Below are positions 18,561 through 27,931 of a stretch of DNA of 64,000 nucleotides, piece by piece. The translations under genes were made by a program, and so were the position numbers. Positions within the stretch are counted from its first letter, which is position 1; each line of letters starts with the position of its first letter. Below the pieces are notes generated by a model. It was not told the DNA's origin. It did no database searches and saw only the letters and a list, made by a program, of their open reading frames with translations. The DNA lies in assembly GCF_009729055.1 (NCBI RefSeq), contig NZ_CP045484.1, positions 1,240,001 to 1,304,000 of the forward strand, given 5' to 3'. The DNA is from Sulfurisphaera ohwakuensis (GTDB taxonomy: Archaea; Thermoproteota; Thermoprotei_A; Sulfolobales; Sulfolobaceae).

Positions 18561-19601
18561 CTAAATAAATGGAAAGTCTTGTAATTTAGCTTCAACTTGC
18601 CTATTTCTTATCTCTATATTAACAGAGTACCCGAATAGAGTGTATTTCGAGTTAATATATCCCATTCCTATGACTCTATTAAGATAGGGTGAAAATGTTG
18701 AACTTGTTACATATCCAATTTCGTTATCAAGTATTTTTATCTTGTTATCTTTTCTAGGAATACTTCTTTCTCCTTTCTTTAATTTTAATCCAACTCTTAT
18801 TTTCTCAACACCATTCTTTAACTGTTCTACTATTTTCTCTCTGCCAATAAATTGTTTATCAAGAGAGAAAACCCAATATCTTGCTTCTACGGGAGTTATG
18901 TTCTCATCTATATCTTCTCCATACAATACAAATCCCATTTCTTGTCTTATACTATCTCTACAAATTAAACCAGATGGTTTAACTCCTACCGAAATAAGTC
19001 TTTGAATAATTTTTGAGATTACTTCTGGGCTTCCCCAAACTTCTACTCCATCTTCTCCAGTCCACCCTGATCTGCTAATAAGAAAGACTTCTTCCCCAAG
19101 AAATTTAGTATTAATTTTAAATTCTAATGGTTTTAGATCAGTCTTTTCTATATAATTCCACACATTTCTTCCTTGTATAGCAATCATAGCATATTTAAAT
19201 GTTAGATCTTCTACTTCTAATGACGAATTAGATTTTATCCAATTTATTACTTTTTCTCTATTTATTGCATTTGTAACAATTAAGAATTCAGTATCACTTA
19301 ACTTATATGTCATTACATCGTCTATAAAACCTCCTTTATCATTAAGAAATGCTGTTGGTCCTATCATAGTATTATAGGAAGCTTTTTTAATATCTTTCGC
19401 TATCAAAAGATCGAACTCATCAATTTTTCCAGTTATTTTTAGTCTCCCCATGTGTGATAAGTCAAAAAATGCAGCAGAAGAGCGTACAGCTAAATGTTCT
19501 TCTTGATAAGAAGTGTATTTCATTGGCATTTTCCAACCTGCAAATTCGCCTATATCAGCATTAAGTTTTAATTCAATATCCAAAAGAGGCGTACTAAACA
19601 T
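18561..19601 (-). CDS. gcvT: Glycine cleavage system T protein (aminomethyltransferase)
   Basis: A 346-residue tetrahydrofolate-dependent aminomethyltransferase that releases ammonia and passes the one-carbon unit to the folate or tetrahydromethanopterin-type carrier. Family blocks include [32 protein letters not shown] near the N-terminus, the [14 protein letters not shown] segment, [19 protein letters not shown], and the C-terminal [19 protein letters not shown]. It is the first gene of the minus-strand gcv operon. A TATA box ATATAAATA on the minus strand (19641-19632) overlaps the beginning of the divergent gcvPA gene. Confidence 0.94.
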
Positions 19602-19639
19602 TTTTAATTCACATATTGAATACTAGTAGGCATATTTAT

Positions 19640-20989
19640 ATGGACATGCATCCATGGCTACCAAATATAAAGTATATAGAGGAGATGTTGAAAAGTATAG
19701 GAGTAAATAGCATAGACGATCTATTCATAGATGTGCCAGAAGAAATCAAATTAAAGAAAGAATTGGATTTAGATTATAAAAAACCTCTTTCTGAATACGA
19801 AATTATTCTTAAATTGCAAGAATTACAAAATAAAAATAAAAGACTTAAGATGCCACCTTTTCTAGGAGGTGGACTTTGCCCGCATTATGTTCCAGAGGTT
19901 GTAAAATTTATTATTAAACGTTCTGAATTTTATACGGCTTATACTCCTTATCAGCCAGAAATTTCTCAAGGACTACTTCAAGCACTTTTTGAATATCAAA
20001 GTCTAATAGCTGAGCTTTTTGAAATGGAAGTAGTTAATGCATCCCTTTATGATTGGGGTAGTGCTCTAGCTGAAGCTATAATGATGGCTAATAGAATTAA
20101 TAAAAAGAAGACTGTGCTTGTTCCTAAACTTATGAACCCATACCATAAAGAAGTTGTAAAAACGTGGACTTATGGTAAGGGTATCAAACTAGTAGAAATA
20201 CCTCCAAATGAAAGAGGTACTATTGACGTTAGTAAGTTAGAAAATATGATAAATGAGGATGATGTTTCTGCGATATATATTCAACAACCTAATTTTCATG
20301 GAATATTTGAAGATGAAATAGAATATATTGTAGATATTGCTAAAAAGAAAAAAATTATTACTATTATGGGTGTTTCTCCACTAGCATTAGGCTTAATCAA
20401 GCCTCCTGGAGAATATGAAATTGATATTACAGTAGGAGATGGACAAGAATTAGGTTTATCTTTAAACTTTGGAGGTCCTCTTTTAGGAATTCTTGCAACT
20501 AGATGGGACGGGCAATTAGTAAGACAAATGCCTGGCAGGATTGTGGGATTAACTAAGGATTCTGAAGGAAAAAGAGGATTTACATTAATCCTTCAAACTA
20601 GAGAACAGTTTGCTAGAAGAGAAAAAGCTACTTCAAATATAACTACTAATGAAGCATTAATGGCTATTGCAGCAGCTGTATATCTCTCCTTATTAGGAAG
20701 AAATGGAATAAAAGAATTGGCTAAGGAGATATACATTAGAAGTCATTATGCTAAGAAAAGATTAGAAGAATTAGGAGTAAACACTGTATATAACGGAGAT
20801 TTCTTTGAGGAGTTTGCTGTTGATTTTAGAACTGATTATGATATAATTCATTCTAGGTTACTTGAGAAGAATATACACGGTGGATTAAAATTGGGTAAGA
20901 CTCAAGCTTTATTTTGTGTTACTGAAGTTCATACTAAAAGTATGATTGATGAGTTAATTGAAAGCATTAGAGAGGTGTTTTCTGGATGA
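19640..20989 (+). CDS. gcvPA: Glycine dehydrogenase (decarboxylating) subunit 1
   Basis: The N-terminal half of the P protein, separate as in many archaea and Gram-positives. It pairs with GcvPB to decarboxylate glycine and load the methylamine onto GcvH. HPWLPN at the N-terminus, MPPFLGGGLCPHYVPEVVK, ASLYDWGSALAEA and GRIVGLTKDSEGKRGFTLILQTREQ are family marks. I start it at the ATG at 19640 (another lies at 19646); the upstream TTG at 19616 would leave only 14 bases to gcvT and no room for a promoter. It overlaps gcvPB by four bases. Confidence 0.93.
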   Translation: MDMHPWLPNIKYIEEMLKSIGVNSIDDLFIDVPEEIKLKKELDLDYKKPLSEYEIILKLQELQNKNKRLKMPPFLGGGLCPHYVPEVVKFIIKRSEFYTAYTPYQPEISQGLLQALFEYQSLIAELFEMEVVNASLYDWGSALAEAIMMANRINKKKTVLVPKLMNPYHKEVVKTWTYGKGIKLVEIPPNERGTIDVSKLENMINEDDVSAIYIQQPNFHGIFEDEIEYIVDIAKKKKIITIMGVSPLALGLIKPPGEYEIDITVGDGQELGLSLNFGGPLLGILATRWDGQLVRQMPGRIVGLTKDSEGKRGFTLILQTREQFARREKATSNITTNEALMAIAAAVYLSLLGRNGIKELAKEIYIRSHYAKKRLEELGVNTVYNGDFFEEFAVDFRTDYDIIHSRLLEKNIHGGLKLGKTQALFCVTEVHTKSMIDELIESIREVFSG

Positions 20990-22503
20990 GCTGGCATCAA
21001 GCTGTATGGAACGAGCCTCTAATTTTTGAGTATAAAGGAAAGGGAAGAATAGGTTTTAAAATCCCAGAAGAAGAGGAGTTAAAGAAAGAGATTAGCATCA
21101 ATATACCAGAAAAATTAAGGAGAAAAGAAATAGATTTGCCAGAGTTAAGTGAACTAGAAGTTATTAGACATTTTATAAGATTATCTCAAATGAGTTTTGG
21201 TGTTGATAACGGAATGGTACCTTTAGGTTCATGTACTATGAAGTATAACCCAAAGATAGAGGAAGAAGCTGAATTACTTACACAAAATTTGCATCCATTG
21301 CAAGATGATTCTACTGTTCAAGGTATTTTAGAGGTTTTATATTATATGCAGAAATGGTTAGCCAAAATAACTGGTATGGATTTATGTAGTTTACAAGTGC
21401 CAGCTGGAGCTGCTGGAGAATTAGCAGGGGTTTTAATGATTAAGAAATATCATGAAACTAAGGGTAGAGGAAATAGAGATGAAATGCTTGTTGCTGATAC
21501 TGCACATGGAACTAATCCTGCTAGTGCTTCTATGGAGAATTTTAAAGTTATCTACATTAAGTCTAATAGTGAAGGTCTAGTTGATGTGGATATTCTGAAG
21601 GAGATTGTAAGTGAAAGGACTGCTGGGTTTATGTTAACTAATCCTAATACTCTTGGTCTATTCGAGGAGAATATATTAGATATTGCAAAATATATTCACT
21701 CTGTTGATGCAAAATTATATTATGATGGAGCAAATCTTAACGGAATTTTAGGAGTAGTTAGACCGGGAGATATGGGGTTTGATATTGTTCATTTAAATTT
21801 ACATAAGACATTTGCTGTTCCACATGGGGGTGGGGGTCCAGGAGCTGGAGCAATATGTGCTAAGGGAGAGATGGTTGATTTCTTACCGTATCCATTAGTA
21901 GAGAAAAAGGACGGAAAATATTCGTTGTCTTATATTCCAAAATATTCCATTGGAAAAATTGCCACTTTTTATGGAAATGTAGGTAATGTAGTTAGAGCAT
22001 ATACGTATATTCTGGGTTTAGGTGCCGAAGGAATATCAATGATAGGAAAAATGAGTACTTTAGCTACAAATTACCTTATATCACAACTTAAAAATGTAAG
22101 AGGACTAGAGTTAATAGCCCCCTATAGACCTAGAAAACATGAGGTAGTTTTTTCTGCTAAAACGTTGGCTAAAGAAACTGGTGTTACAGCAAATGATGTT
22201 GCAAAGGCATTATTAGATAGAGGATTTTACGCGCCAACTATATATTTCCCTCCAAATGTAGAGGAGGCTTTAATGATTGAGCCAACAGAAACCGAACCTA
22301 AAGAAGTTTTGGATAGTTTTGCAAATGCTATAAAGGAGATTATTAATACTGCCTATTCTAATCCTAAGGAAATTTTAGATACTCCGAAGAATACTAGTGT
22401 TAAAAGATTAGACCAAGTTATAGCAAACCATCCGTCTAGTGTAACTCCAACTTATAGGGTTAAAAGATTAAGGGAGGAGGGAAAAATAGGTTCCTTAAAG
22501 TAG
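20986..22503 (+). CDS. gcvPB: Glycine dehydrogenase (decarboxylating) subunit 2
   Basis: A 505-residue pyridoxal-phosphate subunit of the split P protein. The PLP lysine lies in HLNLHKTFAVPHGGGGPGAG, with the glycine-rich loop following. MVPLGSCTMKYNPK and LQVPAGAAGELAGVLMI precede it. The ATG overlaps the gcvPA stop (ATGA), giving stoichiometric translation of the heterodimer. It is convergent with the signal peptidase gene, whose end overlaps by nine bases. Confidence 0.95.
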   Translation: MSWHQAVWNEPLIFEYKGKGRIGFKIPEEEELKKEISINIPEKLRRKEIDLPELSELEVIRHFIRLSQMSFGVDNGMVPLGSCTMKYNPKIEEEAELLTQNLHPLQDDSTVQGILEVLYYMQKWLAKITGMDLCSLQVPAGAAGELAGVLMIKKYHETKGRGNRDEMLVADTAHGTNPASASMENFKVIYIKSNSEGLVDVDILKEIVSERTAGFMLTNPNTLGLFEENILDIAKYIHSVDAKLYYDGANLNGILGVVRPGDMGFDIVHLNLHKTFAVPHGGGGPGAGAICAKGEMVDFLPYPLVEKKDGKYSLSYIPKYSIGKIATFYGNVGNVVRAYTYILGLGAEGISMIGKMSTLATNYLISQLKNVRGLELIAPYRPRKHEVVFSAKTLAKETGVTANDVAKALLDRGFYAPTIYFPPNVEEALMIEPTETEPKEVLDSFANAIKEIINTAYSNPKEILDTPKNTSVKRLDQVIANHPSSVTPTYRVKRLREEGKIGSLK

Positions 22504-22923
22504 AGAGAAAAGTATTGAAATATAACCTAGATAAGGTATTGAAATTACTATTCCATTAACTTCAGCTACTTTTCCTATAACTTGTGACTGAGGAATTCCT
22601 TGAGGAGGTTCTAAACCAATTTTGTTATCAGACTGAGGATTAGTTATATTATCTACTCCTTTTGTAACATAGAATTTTTCCCCATCTATATAATTTATTT
22701 TAATCACATGATGTATCACATATGTGTTAAATGTAGGTGATTTATATATTATAATATTTCCAATTTTGATATTATTCGGTAAAGTATAAAATGTCAAGAA
22801 ACCGTTCTGAAAAATCGGATACATTGAGACTCCTTCTACGCTTGCTGTCTGTACAATTCCAGATAAGACTACGATATAAATTAATATTATTACAATAAGT
22901 AATAAGATGTCACTCTTCTTCAT
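22495..22923 (-). CDS. Signal peptidase I, archaeal (Sec11-like)
   Basis: A 142-residue membrane serine protease that removes signal peptides from secreted proteins. An N-terminal membrane helix (about residues 5-27) precedes the catalytic VEGVSMYPIF with the nucleophilic serine. YVIHHVIKI gives the histidine that replaces the bacterial lysine, and YVTKGVDN holds the conserved aspartate. A second hydrophobic segment ends the protein (IPYLGYISILFSLL). It starts inside the last 14 bases of the zinc-ribbon gene. Confidence 0.88.
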   Translation of the reverse strand: MKKSDILLLIVIILIYIVVLSGIVQTASVEGVSMYPIFQNGFLTFYTLPNNIKIGNIIIYKSPTFNTYVIHHVIKINYIDGEKFYVTKGVDNITNPQSDNKIGLEPPQGIPQSQVIGKVAEVNGIVISIPYLGYISILFSLL

Positions 22924-23230
22924 CTAAATCACTAAGGTCTAATTCTATCACTTCTCCTCTGTTTTCCTCCTCTTCTTGTTTTTCTTCTCCTATTTTCTTT
23001 ACACCTTTCTTTCCTTCAACTTCTACGGAGCTCCCGCCAGCTCTTATCTTTGATACTACAGCTTTCCACTTATGCCCATTAGGGCACTCAAAAGATCCCA
23101 TAACGGTTATTGTTATTCTACCATAAGCATCTGGTAATGGTGAAACTAGTTGCCAAGTTTTAATCGGTTTTTCTACTCTTGTACCACATGTTGGACATAC
23201 ATACGGGTCAGTTTGCTTTTTCTTAGGCAT
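22910..23230 (-). CDS. Zinc-ribbon protein with acidic tail, unknown function
   Basis: About 106 residues. The first part is a zinc ribbon (YVCPTCGTRVEKP ... FECPNGHKWKAVVSK, three cysteines and a histidine as likely ligands), and the last third is strongly acidic (EEKQEEEENRGEVIELDLSDLDEEE). I start it at the ATG at 23230, giving MPKKKQTDPYVCPTCG; the upstream in-frame ATG adds a hydrophobic stretch that belongs to the preceding gene. Basic-start, zinc-ribbon, acidic-tail proteins often bind nucleic acid or transcription factors, but I do not recognise the family. It is flanked by two membrane-protein genes in an overlapping cluster. Confidence 0.7.
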   Translation of the reverse strand: MPKKKQTDPYVCPTCGTRVEKPIKTWQLVSPLPDAYGRITITVMGSFECPNGHKWKAVVSKIRAGGSSVEVEGKKGVKKIGEEKQEEEENRGEVIELDLSDLDEEE

Positions 23231-23531
23231 AATTTGTATGATAAAAAACAAGACTATAAATTAATTCTCCTAAAATTGCTGTTGAAAATAAGGCTATTAT
23301 TAGGAGATTTATCTTTCTCTTTAATGCGAAAGTATATGAAATAATATTAAAGATAACTAAAAAAGGGTAGAAAATTAAAGGAGAGTAAAAATAAGCCACA
23401 AGATAAGGTGCTGTAGTCCATGCTATATAAAATGCTCTTTGATTACTTAGCTTGCTATCAAGAATTTTTGCATAGATAGGAGTTAATATTCCATATATAA
23501 CGAAGATCAGAAGACAACTACAGAATAACAT
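23223..23531 (-). CDS. Small membrane protein, unknown
   Basis: A 102-residue, strongly hydrophobic protein with three or four helices (about residues 3-20, 33-65 and 75-95) and a basic loop ALKRKIN between the last two. I do not recognise it. It is first in the minus-strand cluster with the zinc-ribbon protein and signal peptidase (coding ends overlap by eight bases) and divergent from enolase with a 35-base spacer. A role in secretion is a guess from the neighbour only. Confidence 0.6.
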   Translation of the reverse strand: MLFCSCLLIFVIYGILTPIYAKILDSKLSNQRAFYIAWTTAPYLVAYFYSPLIFYPFLVIFNIISYTFALKRKINLLIIALFSTAILGELIYSLVFYHTNYA

Positions 23532-23566
23532 ATTAATCTTTGCTCTTAATTGATAATCGAATTTAA

Positions 23567-24817
23567 ATGAATGACTATTTCAGAATCAAAAAAATAAAGG
23601 GTTACCAGATTCTTGATTCTAGAGGAAATAAAACAATCAGAGTTAAAATCGAGACATATGGAGGAATATCAGCAACTGGTGACGCACCAGCTGGAGCATC
23701 AAAGGGTAGTAGAGAGGCGATAGAATTAAGGGACAAAGATGGAGGAGTAACTAGGGCAGTCGAGTTAGTAAATACCTTAATTAACGATTCCTTAAGGGAT
23801 TTTGATGTAAGGAATCAACTAGGAATTGACCAAACATTGATAAGAATGGATGGAACACCTAATAAGTCAAGAGTAGGCGGAAATACAACTATAGCTACAT
23901 CAATAGCTGTAGCTAAAACAGCTGCAAAAGCTATGGGGTTAGAAATTTTCCAATACATAGGTGGGCCAAGAGTAAGATATCTGCCAATACCATTATTAAA
24001 TATTTTAAATGGAGGATTACACGCTGGAAATGAACTAAAAATTCAGGAGTTTATTATAATACCTTTAAGTTTTGACAGCTTTCACGAAGCCTTATATGCT
24101 GCCGATGAAGTATACAAGCAGTTAAAGGGAATAATAACAGAAAAATACGGAAAACTTTATACAATGCTAGGAGATGAAGGAGGAGTAGCGCCACCATTAT
24201 CTAAAACAGAAGACGCATTAGATTTAGTATATACTGCTATAAAGAATTCTGGTTATGAGGATAAGATAGTAATGGGAATAGATGCAGCTTCTTCTGATTT
24301 CTTTAACGGAAGTCAATATGAAATAGACGGGAAAAAATTAAGCCCAGATGAGATGATAGATTACTACATCCAATTAGCTTCACGTTATCCGTTATTATAT
24401 ATAGAAGATCCTTTTAACGAGAATGATTTTGAGAGATTTTCTATTTTACAACAAAAGTTAAAGAAAACTATTGTTACTGGAGACGATTTATTTACTACTA
24501 ACATTGAGTATCTAAAGAAAGGGATAGAGAAAAGTTCTGCTAAAGGTACTATAGTTAAGCCTAATCAAATTGGTACTTTATCAGAGACATTTGAATACAT
24601 AGAATTTGCGAAGAAAAATTCTATAAAAATAATTGTAAGTCATAGAAGTGGAGAGACAGAAGATTCTTTTATAGCTGATTTAGCTGTTGGAGTACAAAGT
24701 GATTTTATAAAGACTGGAGCACCAGCTAGAGGCGAAAGAACTAGTAAATATAATAGATTACTAGAAATAGAAAACGATTATGGAATAGAATATTACGGTA
24801 AAAAAATTTATCTTTAA
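23567..24817 (+). CDS. eno: Enolase
   Basis: A 416-residue enzyme interconverting 2-phosphoglycerate and phosphoenolpyruvate. Seen are [13 protein letters not shown], the substrate loop [30 protein letters not shown], the metal ligands in [21 protein letters not shown] and VTGDDLFTT, then IVKPNQIGT and [10 protein letters not shown]. Length is normal. PEP synthase at 47518 is its partner in gluconeogenesis. It is leaderless or nearly so, behind a short divergent spacer with an AATTTAAAT box. Confidence 0.96.
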   Translation: MNDYFRIKKIKGYQILDSRGNKTIRVKIETYGGISATGDAPAGASKGSREAIELRDKDGGVTRAVELVNTLINDSLRDFDVRNQLGIDQTLIRMDGTPNKSRVGGNTTIATSIAVAKTAAKAMGLEIFQYIGGPRVRYLPIPLLNILNGGLHAGNELKIQEFIIIPLSFDSFHEALYAADEVYKQLKGIITEKYGKLYTMLGDEGGVAPPLSKTEDALDLVYTAIKNSGYEDKIVMGIDAASSDFFNGSQYEIDGKKLSPDEMIDYYIQLASRYPLLYIEDPFNENDFERFSILQQKLKKTIVTGDDLFTTNIEYLKKGIEKSSAKGTIVKPNQIGTLSETFEYIEFAKKNSIKIIVSHRSGETEDSFIADLAVGVQSDFIKTGAPARGERTSKYNRLLEIENDYGIEYYGKKIYL

Positions 24818-25062
24818 GGTAGTAAAACTCCTACTATTATTAAAAACATTGCTAGAACTAGCATTAATACTACAAAAGTTCTAAAAGGCATATTAGGTAG
24901 TTCTTTAAATGCTTTAATTAGTCCATATATAATAGCTCCTATCAGCACCATAAATACTATAGCTAATCCGACTACTATTAAACCTGTAGCTAACGGTGAA
25001 GCATTAAAATGAAACATTCCCGCTATCTGAGAAGTAACATTAGCAAGATTTTGTAAACTCAT
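24814..25062 (-). CDS. Small two-helix membrane protein
   Basis: An 82-residue protein from the ATG at 25062. It has two membrane helices (about residues 24-50 and 57-81) joined by a short basic/proline loop [12 protein letters not shown]. The in-frame upstream start at 25113 would extend it into the TATA box and leader of the C/D RNA candidate on the other strand, so I prefer the shorter form, which also has an ATATATAC box about 20 bases upstream. Its end overlaps the enolase stop by four bases. The family is unknown. Confidence 0.6.
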   Translation of the reverse strand: MSLQNLANVTSQIAGMFHFNASPLATGLIVVGLAIVFMVLIGAIIYGLIKAFKELPNMPFRTFVVLMLVLAMFLIIVGVLLP

Positions 25063-25096
25063 ATTAATTCGTAAAGTATATATTACTCGCAGATAT

Positions 25097-25104
25097 TTTT
25101 TAAA
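25097..25104 (+). promoter_or_regulatory. TATA box of the box C/D RNA candidate
   Basis: TTTTTAAA is centred about 30 bases before the C box at 25131, so transcription would begin around 25126. No plus-strand protein starts within the next 100 bases. Confidence 0.5.
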
Positions 25105-25126
25105 CTTTGCCACATAATATCCTCCT

Positions 25127-25182
25127 CCCGATGATGATGGTTAAAAGCGCTTATCGGTGACGAGCCTCTACCTGCTGAGGTG
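25127..25182 (+). ncRNA. Box C/D guide RNA candidate upstream of cdvA
   Basis: The order and spacing match archaeal methylation-guide RNAs: C box ATGATGA (25131-25137), a 12-base guide, D' box CTTA (25150-25153, one mismatch), a 3-base spacer, C' box GTGACGA (25157-25163, one mismatch), an 11-base guide GCCTCTACCTG, and a perfect D box CTGA (25175-25178). A TATA box stands at the right distance upstream. By the fifth-base rule the D guide would direct methylation of a U in CAGGUAGAGGC; I cannot name the target RNA. Confidence 0.65.
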
Positions 25183-25236
25183 CCCAAATCCTTATAAATA
25201 AAATATGCAGAGCTGATATTTTTGAGGAGTATTACC

Positions 25237-25953
25237 ATGCCAATTTCAGTTGATGTATTAACGAAATTTGTTGGACAAAAGATTAAAGATGTATATGGGA
25301 GGGACGTGGGTAGTATAATTCATGTATATACAGAGATTGATGGAACAATAACTGGAATAGAAATTTCTTACGGTAATTCTTTTGTTACCGTAAGTCCAGA
25401 GAGTGTTAAAATGGATGGTGATAATATAGTATTATTACCTGAATGGAAAACAGAAGCTATAAAGATTTTAGGATATATGGAGAAGATAAGAAGAAGGCAA
25501 AAAGCACTAGAAGAATTATATTCAAAACAAGAAATTCCTAAAAGTATGTATGATGATATGAAAAGAAAGCTAGATTCAGAACTGTTAAAACTCAGAGAAG
25601 AACATGCGAAATTGAAAAGTAAATTAAAGAATAGATTAAATGAAATTGAAGATCAATTAGCTCAGATTGATAAAGCAACCATATCGTTGAAAATGAGTTA
25701 TATTTCTGGCGAATTACCAGAAACTTCATATAAAAATTCTATGGAAATATTAAGACAATCAAAAGAAAGCTACACATTAGAGAGAGATGATATAAAGAAA
25801 ATATTAGATAAATTGGATGGTTTAGACAAAGAGGGAATAGATATTAAGCCTTCTCCCTCATTAACTACGCAACAAGAACAACCTAATAAGAGCGATGGTA
25901 ATAAATCAGAAGTACCATTACCAATACCAGTAAGAGTAATAAATACTTTGTAA
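25237..25953 (+). CDS. cdvA: Cell division protein CdvA
   Basis: A 238-residue, crenarchaeal-specific division protein that marks mid-cell and recruits ESCRT-III. An N-terminal PRC-barrel-like domain (residues 1-65) precedes a long coiled coil (about 75-190) and a disordered Gln/Ser-rich tail. The tail ends in the short segment [13 protein letters not shown], the kind of peptide (E3B) that adds a strand to the CdvB winged helix. I start it at the ATG at 25237, with GAGG ten bases upstream; the TTG at 25222 is less likely. It is the first gene of cdvABC, with a CTTATAAATA box near 25191-25200. Confidence 0.94.
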   Translation: MPISVDVLTKFVGQKIKDVYGRDVGSIIHVYTEIDGTITGIEISYGNSFVTVSPESVKMDGDNIVLLPEWKTEAIKILGYMEKIRRRQKALEELYSKQEIPKSMYDDMKRKLDSELLKLREEHAKLKSKLKNRLNEIEDQLAQIDKATISLKMSYISGELPETSYKNSMEILRQSKESYTLERDDIKKILDKLDGLDKEGIDIKPSPSLTTQQEQPNKSDGNKSEVPLPIPVRVINTL

Positions 25954-25971
25954 CTAATTTAGTGAAATAGT

Positions 25972-26772
25972 ATGTTAGATAAGATCTCATCCTTTTTTAA
26001 TAATGATAGGAAGCGAAAGGCACAATTAGGTAAAATTATCACTGAGATATCTTTGAAGTTAAAAGACCAACAAGATAGATTAGATGAAGCTATAAGAAGA
26101 TTAAGAGATAGAGATAAAGAACTTTATGAAAAGGTTATTAGGGCACAAATCGAAGGTGATATGGCTAAGGCTACAATCTATGCACAAGAAATCTCAGATA
26201 TTAGAAAAATGATCAAAATTATCTATACTGCATTTCTAGCTATAGAAAAAGTTAGAATTAAATTAGATACGGTACAAGAGCTTCAAGGAGTTTCATTAGT
26301 CTTACTTCCAGTTATGAAAGTATTAGGACAATTAAAAGATCAAATAAAAGGAATTGCACCAGAAGTAGCCATTGCATTAGATTCTATAACTAGCAACGTT
26401 AATAGTATAGCTATAGAAACTGGGGCTTTGAGTGAGAGGACAGTTGTGCCTACTGTAGTTGATGAAGAGGCTCAGAAAATATTAAATGAAACAAAGAAAA
26501 TGGCTGAGGAAAAATTAAAAGAGATTTTACCAGAATTACCTTATCCACCTAGTGATACACCATCATATAAGAGGCAAGTAATAGAAATTAAACAAGAACA
26601 GACACAACAAAAAAGAAAAGTTACAGCTGACGATTTACTTGAATATATAAGACAAACTGGTGGGTTCTTAGATCTAGAACATTTTAGTAAAATATATAAT
26701 GTAGATAAACAAGAAGTTTTGGACTTATTAAAATCCTTGGCTTCAAAAGGATTAATTACATTAGAGGAGTAG
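25972..26772 (+). CDS. cdvB: ESCRT-III homolog CdvB
   Basis: A 266-residue ESCRT-III protein that polymerises at the division site. The helical ESCRT-III core covers about residues 1-170. The proline-rich MIM2 motif [10 protein letters not shown] (188-197) binds the MIT domain of CdvC. The last 50 residues form a winged helix ([15 protein letters not shown]...[11 protein letters not shown]) that binds the CdvA tail. The winged helix distinguishes it from the shorter paralog at 49949-50608. It is 18 bases after cdvA and four before cdvC. Confidence 0.95.
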   Translation: MLDKISSFFNNDRKRKAQLGKIITEISLKLKDQQDRLDEAIRRLRDRDKELYEKVIRAQIEGDMAKATIYAQEISDIRKMIKIIYTAFLAIEKVRIKLDTVQELQGVSLVLLPVMKVLGQLKDQIKGIAPEVAIALDSITSNVNSIAIETGALSERTVVPTVVDEEAQKILNETKKMAEEKLKEILPELPYPPSDTPSYKRQVIEIKQEQTQQKRKVTADDLLEYIRQTGGFLDLEHFSKIYNVDKQEVLDLLKSLASKGLITLEE

Positions 26773-26776
26773 GGCT

Positions 26777-27886
26777 ATGTCTGCACAATCAATGCTAGAA
26801 GAGATGGCTAGGAAATATGCTATTAATGCAGTAAAAGCTGATAAAGAAGGAAAGGCAGAAGATGCTATAAACAATTATAAAAAAGCAATAGAAATATTAT
26901 CACAATTAATCGCGTTATATCCCGATTCGCCATCAATAAAAGTTTACGAACAAATGATTAATGAATATAAGAAAAGAATTGAGGTATTGAAAGAAGCTGT
27001 ACCCGCAAGTGGATCAGAATCAAAGCAGATCGATATAGAAGATTTAATTGTAAAAGAGAAACCAAAAGTATCGTTTAAGGATATTGTAGGATTAGATGAT
27101 GTAAAGGAAGCCTTAAAAGAAGCCATTATATATCCGACAAAAAGACCAGATCTGTTCCCATTAGGATGGCCTCGTGGTATCTTACTTTATGGACCTCCAG
27201 GTTGTGGAAAGACAATGATTGCAGCTGCAGTAGCTAGTGAAATAGACTCTTACTTTATTCAAGTAGATGCAGCATCTATAATGTCAAAATGGTTAGGGGA
27301 GGCTGAAAAGAATGTTGCTAAAATATTTACTAAGGCTAGGGAAATAAGTAAGAGAGAAGAAAAACCTGTTATAATATTTATTGATGAACTTGATGCGTTA
27401 TTAGGGATTTACAATAGCGAAAATGGAGGAGAAGTTAGAGTAAGAAATCAATTCTTAAAAGAAATGGATGGATTGCAAGATAAGTCTGAGAATTATAAGG
27501 TTTATGTAATAGGAGCTACTAATAAACCATGGAGGCTTGATGAACCTTTCTTAAGAAGATTTCAGAAGAGAATTTATGTTAGATTACCAGATTTCCAGCA
27601 AAGGCTGGCTTTACTCCAATATTATACATCTAAAATAAAGATGGAGAATGTAGATTTAAACAAGGTAGCTGAAATGACTGAAGGGTACACAGCTAGTGAT
27701 ATTAAGGATATAGTACAAGCTGCTCATATTAGGGTTGTTAAAGAAATGTTCATTAATAATCTTAATGAGCCTAGACCAGTTAGTATGGAAGACTTTATTG
27801 AGGTATTAAAAATAAGAAAACCGAGTGTTAACCAAGAGATGATAAAGGCATATGAAGCATGGCATGAAAAGTTTAAAGCACTTTAG
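26777..27886 (+). CDS. cdvC: Vps4-like AAA ATPase CdvC
   Basis: A 369-residue ATPase that remodels ESCRT-III polymers during cytokinesis and vesicle release. The N-terminal MIT domain (about 1-75) binds CdvB through its MIM2 motif. The AAA domain has Walker [10 protein letters not shown] (139-147), Walker [11 protein letters not shown] (about 203-212) and the second region of homology ending in an arginine finger ([11 protein letters not shown]). It is the last gene of cdvABC, convergent with topA across 45 bases. Confidence 0.96.
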   Translation: MSAQSMLEEMARKYAINAVKADKEGKAEDAINNYKKAIEILSQLIALYPDSPSIKVYEQMINEYKKRIEVLKEAVPASGSESKQIDIEDLIVKEKPKVSFKDIVGLDDVKEALKEAIIYPTKRPDLFPLGWPRGILLYGPPGCGKTMIAAAVASEIDSYFIQVDAASIMSKWLGEAEKNVAKIFTKAREISKREEKPVIIFIDELDALLGIYNSENGGEVRVRNQFLKEMDGLQDKSENYKVYVIGATNKPWRLDEPFLRRFQKRIYVRLPDFQQRLALLQYYTSKIKMENVDLNKVAEMTEGYTASDIKDIVQAAHIRVVKEMFINNLNEPRPVSMEDFIEVLKIRKPSVNQEMIKAYEAWHEKFKAL

Positions 27887-27931
27887 ATCAGATACCCCAG
27901 GGTTCATATCATCAAATCAAGCTGGCATGAC

